Shown piece after piece: positions 7,869 through 16,827 of a stretch of DNA of 64,000 bases. The notes under the pieces were generated by a model. That model saw only the letters and a list, made by a program, of their open reading frames with translations. It searched no databases and had not been told where the DNA came from. The position numbers were made by a program, and so were the translations under genes. The DNA comes from Burkholderia plantarii (GTDB taxonomy: Bacteria; Pseudomonadota; Gammaproteobacteria; Burkholderiales; Burkholderiaceae). Every line of letters begins with the position of its first letter. The first letter of the stretch is position 1. The stretch is taken from NCBI RefSeq assembly GCF_001411805.1, contig NZ_CP007212.1:3100001-3164000 (forward strand), in the 5' to 3' direction.

Positions 7869-7897
7869 AAAAACGGGCCTCACGGCCCGTTTTTCGT
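7869..7897 (+). terminator. Rho-independent terminator behind tRNA remnant
   Basis: AAAAACGGGCC (7869-7879), loop TCAC, GGCCCGTTTTT (7884-7894). This is a perfect stem with a T-run, probably the ancestral terminator of the tRNA gene. Confidence 0.9.
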
Positions 7898-8147
7898 TTC
7901 TAACCGCCAATCAGCCCACTTAATCAAAAATCGCATGTCTGCCACCGGCAGGCCGAGATGCCGAGCTTCATGTGACTGCCCGGGCGTATTGCAGACGATG
8001 CGCGAACCGTAGAGCACGCGCTGACATCGACGAGTACCAGACGCTGCATGCGGAAAAGCATAGACACCACTACCGTCGTTCCCACTTCAATCAAAAAGGC
8101 GAAATGAAAGTTGTCGACGGGCTTGTATCGCATCGCGCCCAAGGCAG

Positions 8148-8324
8148 GTGACGGCGACCGTGCCCGAGAAAAAGACAATGAAGAAAGCCCTGAAGGCCGC
8201 AACCCTCGCGACATCGAAGGAGCGCTTCTCGATCGTGACTGGCGGCAAGGGTGCCCGCGGAACGGGACTTGAAGCGATCAACGCAGATCCGACGAAAGCA
8301 CGCCGACCGATCCGTGTTCTTTGA
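8148..8324 (+). CDS. Possible small basic peptide with Gly-Gly motif
   Basis: 58 aa from GTG (8148, with AAGG upstream) or 48 aa from ATG (8178). The N-terminal half is Lys- and Ala-rich (MKKALKAATLATSKERF), then SIVTGG, then a short tail rich in Gly, Arg and Asn. The layout loosely resembles a peptide precursor with a double-glycine leader, but no maturation enzymes are adjacent. Third positions are only moderately GC-rich. It may be a gene fragment. Low confidence. Confidence 0.3.
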   Translation: MTATVPEKKTMKKALKAATLATSKERFSIVTGGKGARGTGLEAINADPTKARRPIRVL

Positions 8325-9056
8325 CTTCGTCAACGGTGCCAGGACATGGCCGTGCTGGACAGCACGCGCGAGGCAATACCACCAGCGTTGATCGCCGAAG
8401 GTTCAGGCCATCCCGCCCGGGACGCATGCAACGAGCGTTACCGGAACGGCTGTCCCGCTCGGCCCATCGCATCGACGAGAAACATCGGCATCGCCGAGGA
8501 CACGCGCGGCACGATCGATCAATCGGCCAGCATCGCCCTGCACTCCGTCGCGCTCCGGCACAACGCTCCCCTCGTGCATCGAACCCGGTCTCATGCACCG
8601 TCATCCGGCCCGACGGGCATCCTCACTCGCGCACACCAGTCTCGGTGGTTCATCAGGCATGCTCGATCGTCACCGTTCCGGCCCGACGCGGCATTTCCCG
8701 GCCGACGATTTCGGTCAGTCAATTCAACTCATAAAACTCCAATAAAAATAAGCCGAAAAATTTTGATTTTTCTCGATCTTTAGCTCCCCATTCCTGCCCC
8801 TTCGTCGAAACAGGCAATCCCTCCTGTTGATCCACGTCACATACCTCAAGCAAACGCATCGCCTGAAAATAGAAATGATTTACATTCTCGCTCACATCAT
8901 TTCGCCGCCCGCTTGTGCGCCCATTGATTTGGCATCCGAACTAATCGTCAGTCTCTGGCGAACTCAAGAAACGACCGTCCAGTCCGTCATTCCGCATGCC
9001 TGTCGATGTGCCGCCACGTCCCGCATCAACCACGTAGCCGCCAGCCGGGAGGCGCG
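8325..9056. other. Long intergenic region upstream of fiu
   Basis: About 730 bases. Frames on either strand lack motifs and start signals. The last 350 bases become AT-rich, as expected for the promoter of the TonB receptor operon, and contain the Fur-like site listed separately. Confidence 0.5.
8871..8889 (+). promoter_or_regulatory. Fur-like box upstream of TonB receptor
   Basis: AGAAATGATTTACATTCTC agrees with the Fur consensus (GATAATGATAATCATTATC) at about 13 of 19 positions and lies about 170 bases before the receptor start. Iron-dependent repression by Fur is inferred. Confidence 0.5.
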
Positions 9057-11393
9057 ATGGTGCTTCGTCACACCACCGCTAACGGGGAAAGTATCCAAAT
9101 CATGTCATTCATCAACAGCCGCTCGGCACTACGTGTGCTCGCGTCCAGCGCCACCACCGCCAGCCTGGCGATGGGCGCTTCGCTGACACCGCTCGCCGCC
9201 CATGCCCAGTCCGGCGCCACCGCCAACGGCACGACGCCCGGCGCGATCCAGGAAAGCACCGCGCTGCCGCGCATCGACATCCGCGGCAGGTCGATCAGCA
9301 ACACCAACCACTCCCCGGTAGGCATCTCGCGGCTCGGCGACACCGTGCAGGACACGCCCAAGACGATCAACGTCATCTCGCACCGGCTGATCGAGCAGCA
9401 ACACGTGACATCGCTGGAACAGGCACTGAAAAATGTCCCCGGCATCACGATGTCGACAGGCGAAGGCAACGGCGGCCAGAACGGCGACCAGTTCAGCATT
9501 CGCGGCATGTCGGCGAAGGGCGACATCTACGTGGACGGGCTGCGCGACTTCGGCGCCTACAAGCGCGACAGCTTCGACACCGAGAGCATCGAGGTCGTCA
9601 AGGGTCCGTCGGGCGCCGCATTCGGTGTCGGCAACGTGGCCGGTATCATCAACCAGACGACCAAGCGCGCGGTGCTCGACACGGCCACGAGCGTCAACCA
9701 GAGCATCGGCTCGGCGTCGACGTTCCGCACCACGGTGGACAGCAACGTCAAGCTCGGCGACACGACGGCCGTGCGCGTCAACGGGATGTTCCAGGACGGC
9801 AACGTGCCGGACCGCGACCATGTCCGCGACGACCGGCGCGGCGTCGCGATCGATTTCGGCACCGGGATCGGCACCAGCACCGAATGGCATCTGAACTACG
9901 AGTATCTGCATCGCAGGGGCGTGCCGGACTACGGCATCTCGATGGCGCAGGGCGACGACGGCATCTACCGGCCACTGACCGAATACGGCGTGCCGGGGCT
10001 CTCGCCCTCCACATCCTATGTGCGCGACACCGATCGCGACAGCACCGATACGCACCTCATCACTTCGCTGTTCAAAAAAGCGCTTGGCAACGGCATCACC
10101 ATCGAGAACGACACGCGTGCGACCGTCTACGAACGCGATTTCTCGGCGACGACACCCAACACGCTGACCAACGCGAACCTGCACACCCTGCTCGACGGCA
10201 CGAACATTCCTCTGCGCTACGGCGCGGGCGGCGGCGTCGCCTATCGCCAGAGCGGCTGGGCCGTGCAGAACGTGCTGAGCGGCAAATTCGATTTTCACCT
10301 CGGCCAGTTCCGCAATCAGGCCATGCTCGGCCTCGATACGATCTACGAGCGCGACCACCGCGACCTCGGCAAATGGACCGGGCGCATCAACAACCAGACC
10401 GTGATCGATCCGTCCCACGTGATGCCGGGCGATCACTCGATCGCCTATGGCGCGACCACGCGCTCGGCGGACGCGACCGACATCGGTGTATTCGCAAGCG
10501 ATCGCTTCTGGCTCAACGATCAGGTTTCGCTGCTGGGCGCACTGCGTTGGGACTATTTCCGCAGTTCGTTCGCGACCAATGCCTCATCGATCGGCGGCAC
10601 CTCGAACACGAACAAGCTGAGTCCGTCGATCAGCGCGATCTGGGAGCCGACCAAGGCCACGATGTTCTATGCCGCGTTCTCGCGCACCTACCGGCCGATC
10701 GGCACCGACATCGCCTACGCGGTGGGCGGCAAGCAAGCCGAAGTGCCGAGCAGCGGACCGGCGAGCGAACCCGAACGGTCGGACACGGTGGAAATCGGTT
10801 CGAAGCTGGATCTGATGAACGGCCGGCTCGGGCTGACGGGCGCGTTGTTTCAGACGAAGAAGACCCACGCGTATTCGGTCGATCCAGAGACGGGCGACAT
10901 TCTGGCCGGCTTCAAGGAGGACGGCGACGGGCTGCGTGTGCGAGGCTTCGAGGTCGGACTGTCCGGCAAGATCACACGTCACTGGTCGGCGAATCTCGCT
11001 TATGCCTACCTCGACGGCAAGGTCACGTATTCAAGCATTCCGTTCAGAACCGGCGAAAACGCACCGGACGTACCGCACAACAACCTGACGCTGTGGACCA
11101 GCTACGACGTGCCGCAGGTGGCGCTGCCGATCCCCGGTAAGCTCGTCCTCGGCGGTGGCCTGCAGTATGCGTCGTCGTATCTCGCGAACGGGGCCAAGAC
11201 CGCCAACCCGGGGCACATGCCGCATACGTTCGCGCTCGACGCGATGATCGCCTATCAGTACGGCCGCTACAGCCTCTCGCTGAACGGCTACAACCTGACC
11301 GATCATCTGAACTACCAGTCGGCGTTCAGTTCCGCACGCGCGGTACCGGTGTCGGGCCGCACGGTCACGCTGAACTTCGGCGTCATGCTCTGA
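9057..11393 (+). CDS. fiu: TonB-dependent catecholate siderophore receptor (Fiu-like)
   Basis: About 778 aa. The ATG at 9057 is preceded by GGGAGG; an ATG 15 codons later (9102) would give a shorter signal peptide. The signal peptide ends near LAAHAQS. The plug domain shows DTVQDTPKTINVI, LEQALKNVPGITMSTGEGNGG, a DGLRDFGAYKRDSF segment and EVVKGPSG. The 22-strand barrel ends in LNFGVML with the expected C-terminal aromatic pattern. Motifs match Fiu/PiuA receptors, which import ferric catecholates through the outer membrane using TonB energy. It is followed by the PiuC-like oxygenase, the classic partner, and preceded by a Fur-like site. Confidence 0.9.
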   Translation: MVLRHTTANGESIQIMSFINSRSALRVLASSATTASLAMGASLTPLAAHAQSGATANGTTPGAIQESTALPRIDIRGRSISNTNHSPVGISRLGDTVQDTPKTINVISHRLIEQQHVTSLEQALKNVPGITMSTGEGNGGQNGDQFSIRGMSAKGDIYVDGLRDFGAYKRDSFDTESIEVVKGPSGAAFGVGNVAGIINQTTKRAVLDTATSVNQSIGSASTFRTTVDSNVKLGDTTAVRVNGMFQDGNVPDRDHVRDDRRGVAIDFGTGIGTSTEWHLNYEYLHRRGVPDYGISMAQGDDGIYRPLTEYGVPGLSPSTSYVRDTDRDSTDTHLITSLFKKALGNGITIENDTRATVYERDFSATTPNTLTNANLHTLLDGTNIPLRYGAGGGVAYRQSGWAVQNVLSGKFDFHLGQFRNQAMLGLDTIYERDHRDLGKWTGRINNQTVIDPSHVMPGDHSIAYGATTRSADATDIGVFASDRFWLNDQVSLLGALRWDYFRSSFATNASSIGGTSNTNKLSPSISAIWEPTKATMFYAAFSRTYRPIGTDIAYAVGGKQAEVPSSGPASEPERSDTVEIGSKLDLMNGRLGLTGALFQTKKTHAYSVDPETGDILAGFKEDGDGLRVRGFEVGLSGKITRHWSANLAYAYLDGKVTYSSIPFRTGENAPDVPHNNLTLWTSYDVPQVALPIPGKLVLGGGLQYASSYLANGAKTANPGHMPHTFALDAMIAYQYGRYSLSLNGYNLTDHLNYQSAFSSARAVPVSGRTVTLNFGVML

Positions 11394-11415
11394 CGGCTGC
11401 GGCGCGCATGATGTT

Positions 11416-11452
11416 CCATCGCGGGCGCGCTTCACGGCGTCGCCCGCGATGG
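11416..11452. repeat. 12-bp perfect inverted repeat between fiu and piuC
   Basis: CCATCGCGGGCG (11416-11427) and CGCCCGCGATGG (11441-11452) can form a strong hairpin in the transcript. There is no T-run, so it is more likely an RNA-stability or attenuation element than a terminator. Confidence 0.5.
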
Positions 11453-11519
11453 ATCGGCGCGACCTCCCCTCGCCCGCGGCTTGCCGCGCGGGCCTCAGTT
11501 CAACCGAACGGATGCCATC

Positions 11520-12206
11520 ATGCTCATTCATATCCCGGACGTGCTGACCGCCGGCGAACTCGCCGTGTGCCGGCGCCTGCTGGCCGACGCGCCCTGGCAG
11601 GAGGGCAGCCTGACGGCCGGCGACCAGGCCGTTCAGACTAAGCACAACCTGCAGATTCCTGCCGATAGCGCGGCGGCCCGCGAGCTCGGCGAGATCGTGC
11701 TCGCCGCGCTCGGCCGCAACAGCGCCTATCACTCGGCCGCGCTGCCGTTGCGCGTGCTGCCGCCGCGTTTCAACCGCTACGGCCCCGGCATGACCTACGG
11801 CACGCATGTCGACAACGCGATCCAGACCATTCCCGGCAGCGGCGGCGCGCGGATTCGCGGCGACGTGTCGAGCACGCTGTTCCTGTCGGACCCCGACGCT
11901 TACGAGGGCGGCGAACTCGTGATCGAGACCGGTGCGGGCGTGCAGGCGGTCAAGCTGCCGGCCGGCCATCAAGTCGTGTATCCCGCATCCACGCTGCACC
12001 GCGTGGAACCGGTCACGCGCGGCACGCGCGAAGCCGCCTTCTTCTGGGCGCAGTCATTGGTCAAGGACGACGGGCAGCGCATGATGCTGCACGATCTCGA
12101 TCTCGCGATCATGGCTATTCGGCGCAAGCTCGGTGACGGCGATCACGCGGTGCTGAGCCTCGTGAATCACTACCACAACCTGCTGCGGCGATGGGCGGAA
12201 CTATGA
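11520..12206 (+). CDS. piuC: Fe(II)/2-oxoglutarate oxygenase, PiuC/YbiX family
   Basis: 228 aa. It shows the double-stranded beta-helix oxygenase signature: H-x-D in YGTHVDNAI (about residue 97), the distal His in STLHRVEPV (about 160) and the 2-oxoglutarate Arg in TRGTREAAFFW. Family members sit next to Fiu/PiuA receptors and are thought to modify siderophores or iron-related substrates, though the substrate is not settled. The ATG at 11520 is the first Met of the conserved start MLIHIPDVL. The stop overlaps the next gene (ATGA), so the two are co-translated. Confidence 0.92.
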   Translation: MLIHIPDVLTAGELAVCRRLLADAPWQEGSLTAGDQAVQTKHNLQIPADSAAARELGEIVLAALGRNSAYHSAALPLRVLPPRFNRYGPGMTYGTHVDNAIQTIPGSGGARIRGDVSSTLFLSDPDAYEGGELVIETGAGVQAVKLPAGHQVVYPASTLHRVEPVTRGTREAAFFWAQSLVKDDGQRMMLHDLDLAIMAIRRKLGDGDHAVLSLVNHYHNLLRRWAEL

Positions 12207-13321
12207 TGCAGACGCCGCTACACGCTGCCGGCGGCGCGCCGCGCACCATCCCCGCCGACACCGTCTCGCTCGCGGATTACGCGCGACACTTCTCGCGCCT
12301 CTGCGATCCGGCGATCGCCGCCTACATCGGCGGCGCGGCGGCCGACGGCATCACCCAGCGCGACAATCTCGACGCGTTCGCGCGCATCAAGCTGCTGCCG
12401 CGCGCGCTGGCCGACCTGTCGGGCGCGAGCGCCGCCAGCGAGCTGTTCGGCGCGCCGCTCGCCTATCCGATCCTGCTCGCGCCCACCGCCTATCACCGTC
12501 TCGTGCATCCCGACGGCGAACTCGCCACGGTCGAGGCGGCGTCGCTGACGCGCACCTGGATGACCGTCAGCGCGCAGGCAAGCGTGCCGCTCGAAGCGAT
12601 CGCGCGGCGCGCGAGCTCGCCGCTGTGGTTCCAGCTCTATTGGCTGCCGCGCCGCGACGATACGCTGACGCTGGTCCGCCGCGCCGAGCAGGCCGGCTGC
12701 CGCGCGATCGTCGTCACGCTCGATGCGCTCGTGAGCGGCGCGCGCAACGCCGAGCAACGCGCGGGCTTTCGCCTGCCGCCCGGCATATCGGCCGCCAACC
12801 TCGCCGATTTCGAGCTGCCGGCGCACGCCGTCGCGCGCACCGGCAGCCCGGTGTTCAGGCAGATGCTGCACGGCGCGCCAGGCTGGTCCGACATGGCATG
12901 GCTGAGCGAGCGCACCGCGCTGCCGATCGTGTTGAAGGGCCTGCTGAACCCGGCCGATGTGCGGCCCGCCCTGGAGGCCGGCGCGGCCGGGCTGATCGTG
13001 TCGAATCACGGCGGCCGCACACTCGATACGCTTCCGGCCGCGCTCGATGCGTTGCCGGCCGTCGCGCGTGCGGGCGCCGGGCGCGTGCCGGTGCTGCTCG
13101 ACGGCGGAATCCGCCGCGGCACCGACGTCGTGAAGGCGCTCGCGCTCGGCGCGTCGGCCGTGCTGATCGGCCAGCCGGTGCTGCATGCGCTCGCGGTCGG
13201 CGGAATGCCCGGCGTCGCACACATGCTGACACTGTTGCAAACCGAACTCGAAGCCGCCATGGCGCTGGCTGGCCGCCCGCGGATTCGCGACATCGATCCC
13301 TCGCTGATCTGGACGCGTTGA
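12203..13321 (+). CDS. FMN-dependent alpha-hydroxyacid oxidase/dehydrogenase
   Basis: 372 aa. A TIM-barrel flavoprotein of the lactate/glycolate oxidase family: Tyr in the first region (AAYIGGAAADG), PILLAPTAYHRLVHPDGE, the substrate tyrosine in QLYWLP, the FMN-binding Lys in PIVLKGLL, the catalytic His in VSNHGGRTLD, and VLLDGGIRRGTDVVKALALGA. It oxidises 2-hydroxyacids such as lactate or glycolate to 2-oxoacids. The start ATG at 12203 overlaps the oxygenase stop, making a three-gene operon with the TonB receptor. An oxidase in a siderophore receptor operon is not expected; it might act on a hydroxyacid part of a siderophore (inference). Confidence 0.88.
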   Translation: MMQTPLHAAGGAPRTIPADTVSLADYARHFSRLCDPAIAAYIGGAAADGITQRDNLDAFARIKLLPRALADLSGASAASELFGAPLAYPILLAPTAYHRLVHPDGELATVEAASLTRTWMTVSAQASVPLEAIARRASSPLWFQLYWLPRRDDTLTLVRRAEQAGCRAIVVTLDALVSGARNAEQRAGFRLPPGISAANLADFELPAHAVARTGSPVFRQMLHGAPGWSDMAWLSERTALPIVLKGLLNPADVRPALEAGAAGLIVSNHGGRTLDTLPAALDALPAVARAGAGRVPVLLDGGIRRGTDVVKALALGASAVLIGQPVLHALAVGGMPGVAHMLTLLQTELEAAMALAGRPRIRDIDPSLIWTR

Positions 13322-13480
13322 ACGGTCGAACCGCACGGCAGGTCACGCCCACCGCGGATGCCCAACGCGAAGACGCGATGCGCGGCAAACATGCGCCGAC
13401 CTTCGCAACGACCGGCACACCGCGCTTCACCAGGCGCCCGGGACGACGGCGGCAAGGCCAACGCGCCCGGCGCGATCCCC

Positions 13481-15442
13481 TCACCGCAGCCGGAATACCC
13501 GCACCGCGTCGGCCAGCCTGCCCGCCTCGTCGCGCAGCGTCACCGCCTGGCGCTGCGCCTCGTCCACCACCTGCGCGTTCTGCTGCGTCACCTCGCCGAT
13601 CTGCGTCACCGCCTGATTGACCTGCTCGATGGCCTGCGACTGCTCGCGCGAGGCCTGACTGATCTCGCCCATGATGTCGCGCACCTGGCCCACGCGTTCG
13701 ACGATCCCCTGCATCGTCGCGCTCGCCTCGCCGGCGATCCGCGCGCCGCCCTCGACGGTGCCCGTCGATTCGGCCACCAGCGCCTCGATCTCCTTGACCG
13801 AGGCGGCGCTGCGCTGGGCGAGCGCGCGCACCTCGCTCGCCACCACCGCGAAGCCGCGGCCCTGCTCGCCGGCACGCGCCGCTTCCACGGCCGCGTTCAG
13901 CGCGAGGATGTTGGTCTGGAACGCGATGCTCTCGATCACGCTGGTGATGTCGGCGATGCGGCGCGCGGAGCGGCCGATCTCGTCCATCGTCGAGACCACG
14001 CGCTGCACCGCGCGGCCGCCTTCGAGCGCGGCCTCCGAGGCGCCGGACACGAGCTGGTTGGCCTGGATCGCGTTGTCGGCGTTCTGCTGCACGTTCGAGG
14101 TGAGCTGTTCCATGCTCGCGGCCGTACGTTCGAGGTTGCCGGCCTGGCTCGCGATGCGCGTGGCGATGTCGCCGCTGTCGCTGGCGATCTGGCCGGTGCG
14201 CTCGGACATCGCGGCGGCCCCTTCGCGCACCTGCGCGACGATCCGCGCGAGCCCGTCGCCGATGCCGTCGACGGCGCGGATCAGGCGGCCGATCTCGTCG
14301 TCGCGCGCCGGCTTGCCGGCACCGATACGCACGCTCAGGTCACCCGCGGCCAGCCGTTCGGAGGCCTTCGCGGCCTCGTCGAGCGGGCGGCTCACGAGCC
14401 GCCGCACCGCCAGCACGAACAACACGCCGAACGCCACCACCAGCGCCATCCCGACCAGCAGGAAGCGGTCGCGCGTGGCCTTCACGTCGGCCATCACCTC
14501 GTCGCGCGGCGCCACGCCGCCCACCAGCCAGTGCCACTCGGGCACGTAGCTGAACGACACGTACTTGTCGCTGGCCGCGCTCTCGCCGAGCGCCGCATCG
14601 ACCGAGCGGTACTCGAGCCTGCCCTGCTTCATCTCCAGCATCCGGCCGTAGGGCGCGCTCGCCTCGTCGGCCGGCTTGCCGACGCTCACCGGATGCACGA
14701 TGAAACTGCCTCGGCCCGGGCCGTCCGACGCGTCCATCGCGAAGAAATAGCCGTGCTCGCCGATCTTCAGTTGCCGGATGTCGGCCTCGATCGCGCCGAT
14801 CTCGGCGCCCACGTCGACCCCGACGAACAGCGCGCCGATCACGCGCCCGCTCGCGTCGGCAAGCGGCTTGTACTGCGTGATGTAACGTTTGCCGAACAGC
14901 GCGGCCAGGCCCGTGTAGGTGCGCCCGGCCAGCACCGGTTGGTAGGCCGGACCCTTGCGGTCGAGCAGCGTGCCGATCGCGCGCGAGCCGTCGCCCTTCT
15001 TCAGCGAGGTGGTCACGCGCACGAAGTCGTCGCCGCTGCGCGCGAACACGGTGGCGATCGCGCCGGTGCGCGCGAGAAACTCGTCGGGGATCGAGAAATC
15101 CATGTCGAGCACGCGGTCGCCGGCCTTCAGCGTCGGCGCCGGGGTGCCCTGGATGTCCACCTTCTGCGTCTCGTCGAGCGCCACGCTGGCCGACAGCAGG
15201 CTCTGGAACTGCGTCATCGAACGGCCGACCTCGGCGGTCAGCGCCTTGTCGAGCAGCGCGATGGTCTCGGCGATCGACTTGTCCTTCTCGTCGATGCGCA
15301 TCAGCACCTGCCCGGTGACCTGCTGGCCCGCCGAGCGCGTCAGCGCCAGGGCGAACACGGCCAGGCTCAGCGCGAACAGCAGACAGGAAAGAACGGCGAG
15401 TCGCACACCGATGCCGGCGCGACGCAAGGGAGAAAAGTCCAT
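13481..15442 (-). CDS. Methyl-accepting chemotaxis protein with periplasmic Cache domain
   Basis: 653 aa from the ATG at 15442. A membrane helix at about residues 12-32 is followed by a 290-residue periplasmic region of Cache type ([49 protein letters not shown]), a second membrane helix ([15 protein letters not shown]), a HAMP domain and the cytoplasmic signalling hairpin with tip [20 protein letters not shown]. It lacks a C-terminal CheR-binding pentapeptide. It senses a small ligand in the periplasm and controls the CheA kinase. It is transcribed alone, convergent to the iron operon on its left. Confidence 0.92.
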   Translation of the reverse strand: MDFSPLRRAGIGVRLAVLSCLLFALSLAVFALALTRSAGQQVTGQVLMRIDEKDKSIAETIALLDKALTAEVGRSMTQFQSLLSASVALDETQKVDIQGTPAPTLKAGDRVLDMDFSIPDEFLARTGAIATVFARSGDDFVRVTTSLKKGDGSRAIGTLLDRKGPAYQPVLAGRTYTGLAALFGKRYITQYKPLADASGRVIGALFVGVDVGAEIGAIEADIRQLKIGEHGYFFAMDASDGPGRGSFIVHPVSVGKPADEASAPYGRMLEMKQGRLEYRSVDAALGESAASDKYVSFSYVPEWHWLVGGVAPRDEVMADVKATRDRFLLVGMALVVAFGVLFVLAVRRLVSRPLDEAAKASERLAAGDLSVRIGAGKPARDDEIGRLIRAVDGIGDGLARIVAQVREGAAAMSERTGQIASDSGDIATRIASQAGNLERTAASMEQLTSNVQQNADNAIQANQLVSGASEAALEGGRAVQRVVSTMDEIGRSARRIADITSVIESIAFQTNILALNAAVEAARAGEQGRGFAVVASEVRALAQRSAASVKEIEALVAESTGTVEGGARIAGEASATMQGIVERVGQVRDIMGEISQASREQSQAIEQVNQAVTQIGEVTQQNAQVVDEAQRQAVTLRDEAGRLADAVRVFRLR

Positions 15443-15708
15443 AGGGGTACGTGTACTCGAAAAACCGTCGGGCTTGCCCGGCACCGCGCGACGGTATTCG
15501 CGCACGGCCGGACGGCGGAACGCGGACAGGTTCGCGCGAGCCGCCACCCGCGAACGACTGGATGACAGGATGAGTTCTTATCGGCACCCCGGTATCGATC
15601 TTTATATGAAGATTTCAAACATATTGCAGTCAGCCTGCAAAACGTAAAAATCGGGCGGGATTGAAGGGCGGCTGCGAGCGCCGACCCAATCGGCCTGCGG
15701 CACCGTGC

Positions 15709-15981
15709 TCACTCCCATTCGGCCACGCCGCCGTGGTGCGAACAGGTGCCGGAGCGGTGGCGGCTGAAGCTGTAGCTGCCGTCGCGGCATTTCGCCGAGG
15801 CGCCGTCGGGCACGCGCCCGTCCTTCGTATGCGCGGGCGAGTGGACCTCGTCGCCGTCGCGGTTGCGGTAGTGGCCGTGTTCCTGAAGCTGCGCCTCGTC
15901 GGGCGGCGCGGGCTGATAGGCCTCGGCCGACGAGGCGGCCAGCAGGCAGGCCGCGAACGCCGCGGCGAGCATCACGCGCAT
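15709..15981 (-). CDS. Secreted DUF3761-like protein
   Basis: 90 aa with a clear signal peptide (MRVMLAAAFAACLLAASSAEA). The mature part has the pattern of DUF3761: HGHYRNRDGDEVHSPAHT, PDGASAKCRDGSYSFSRHRSGTCSHHGGVAEW, with two Cys that could form a disulfide and many His. Function unknown; members are small exported proteins. It lies at the end of the vgrG-rhs-PAAR gene string on the same strand, about 85 bases after the PAAR stop, so it may be co-transcribed. Confidence 0.8.
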   Translation of the reverse strand: MRVMLAAAFAACLLAASSAEAYQPAPPDEAQLQEHGHYRNRDGDEVHSPAHTKDGRVPDGASAKCRDGSYSFSRHRSGTCSHHGGVAEWE

Positions 15982-16066
15982 CACGCACTCCGTCCGGCCG
16001 CGGCCGGTCGATCGGGTTGGCGGACGACAACCGGCGACCGCCGCACAGGCCGGGCCGGCCGCCGGC

Positions 16067-16330
16067 TCATTCGCTGCCGAACGTGGTCAGCGTCGATTGC
16101 AGCGTCGCGCCGCAGCTCGTCTTGTGGCCGTCGAACGCCACCGCGCGGCCGCCCACGGTGAACTCCGGATTGCCCTCGACGATCACGCAGGCCTGGTGGC
16201 CGGCGATCGGACACACGCAGAGGTCGCCGACGCGCGCGACGGGCTTGCCGTCCACCAGCAGGCTCGAATCGCCGGTCTGCACCACACCGCCGTGGCTCGT
16301 CGGATCGCCGACGCGAATCACGTTCTTCAT
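16067..16330 (-). CDS. PAAR-domain spike-tip protein
   Basis: 87 aa. It shows the PAAR fold signature: IRVGDPTSHGG at the start, GKPVARVGD (the PVAR variant of the PAAR motif), then CPIAGHQACVIVEGN and FDGHKTSCGATL with the His and Cys residues that bind the metal at the tip. PAAR proteins cap the VgrG trimer of type VI secretion systems and help load effectors. Here it is a stand-alone gene downstream of rhs and the candidate immunity gene, instead of being fused to the Rhs N-terminus. It probably sharpens the VgrG encoded in the same cluster. Confidence 0.92.
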   Translation of the reverse strand: MKNVIRVGDPTSHGGVVQTGDSSLLVDGKPVARVGDLCVCPIAGHQACVIVEGNPEFTVGGRAVAFDGHKTSCGATLQSTLTTFGSE

Positions 16331-16392
16331 CAGATCCCTTCCCGTCTTCCCGGTACGTTGAACGCGCGCCACGGGCGCGCGCCTCGATGCGC

Positions 16393-16827
16393 TCAGGCGT
16401 ACTGCAACTCGAGCGTCAGGTCGCCCTGGCGCGGATCGAAGGCGAATTCCGCCTTGCCCCACGGACACGGCTCGAGCATGGCCTTGGTCGGATGCGGGCT
16501 CGCCACCCGCAGCCCGGAGGCCGCCGCCACGGCCTGCACGATCTTCGACTCGGTGATGCTGGCGTCGAAGAAGCGGATCAGCTCGAACAGCACGGCCACG
16601 CTCCGCACTCGCCCGCCGGCCACGTCGATCACGCAGGCGGCCGCGTAGCCACAGAGCGCGACCTTCTTGGTCACGCGGTAGCGCAGCGCGCCGCTGCGCG
16701 TGGTCTCGGGCGCGCCGCACAGCGCCTGCACGTCGGCCGCCAGCGCGCCGCCGGCATCGACGTCGATGCGAACCTGTTCAAGGTGGACCGCGCCGGTGGC
16801 CCAGTCGATCTGCAATGCGAGTGTCAT
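16393..16827 (-). CDS. Candidate immunity protein for the Rhs toxin
   Basis: 144 aa, soluble, mixed alpha/beta, with no signal peptide. Its ATG (16827) overlaps the TGA of rhs as ATGA, so the two are translationally coupled, the usual arrangement for a polymorphic toxin and its immunity protein. No known immunity family is recognised. Visible features are several Cys and an acidic first half (IDWATGAVHLEQVRIDVD). If the toxin acts in the cytosol, a cytosolic immunity protein fits. The role is inferred from position only; a chaperone or adaptor is the alternative. Confidence 0.7.
   Translation of the reverse strand: MTLALQIDWATGAVHLEQVRIDVDAGGALAADVQALCGAPETTRSGALRYRVTKKVALCGYAAACVIDVAGGRVRSVAVLFELIRFFDASITESKIVQAVAAASGLRVASPHPTKAMLEPCPWGKAEFAFDPRQGDLTLELQYA

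Noticed and set aside
7924..8214. A 96-codon minus-strand frame after the tRNA remnant
   Set aside because: No start signal or motif, mixed codon positions; probably non-coding.
8346..8783. Overlapping + strand frames before the TonB receptor
   Set aside because: Ser/Arg/Pro-rich, no conserved start or domain, run into an AT-rich promoter region.
13358..15565. A 735-codon open frame on the + strand
   Set aside because: Antisense to the chemoreceptor gene, which has full domain support.
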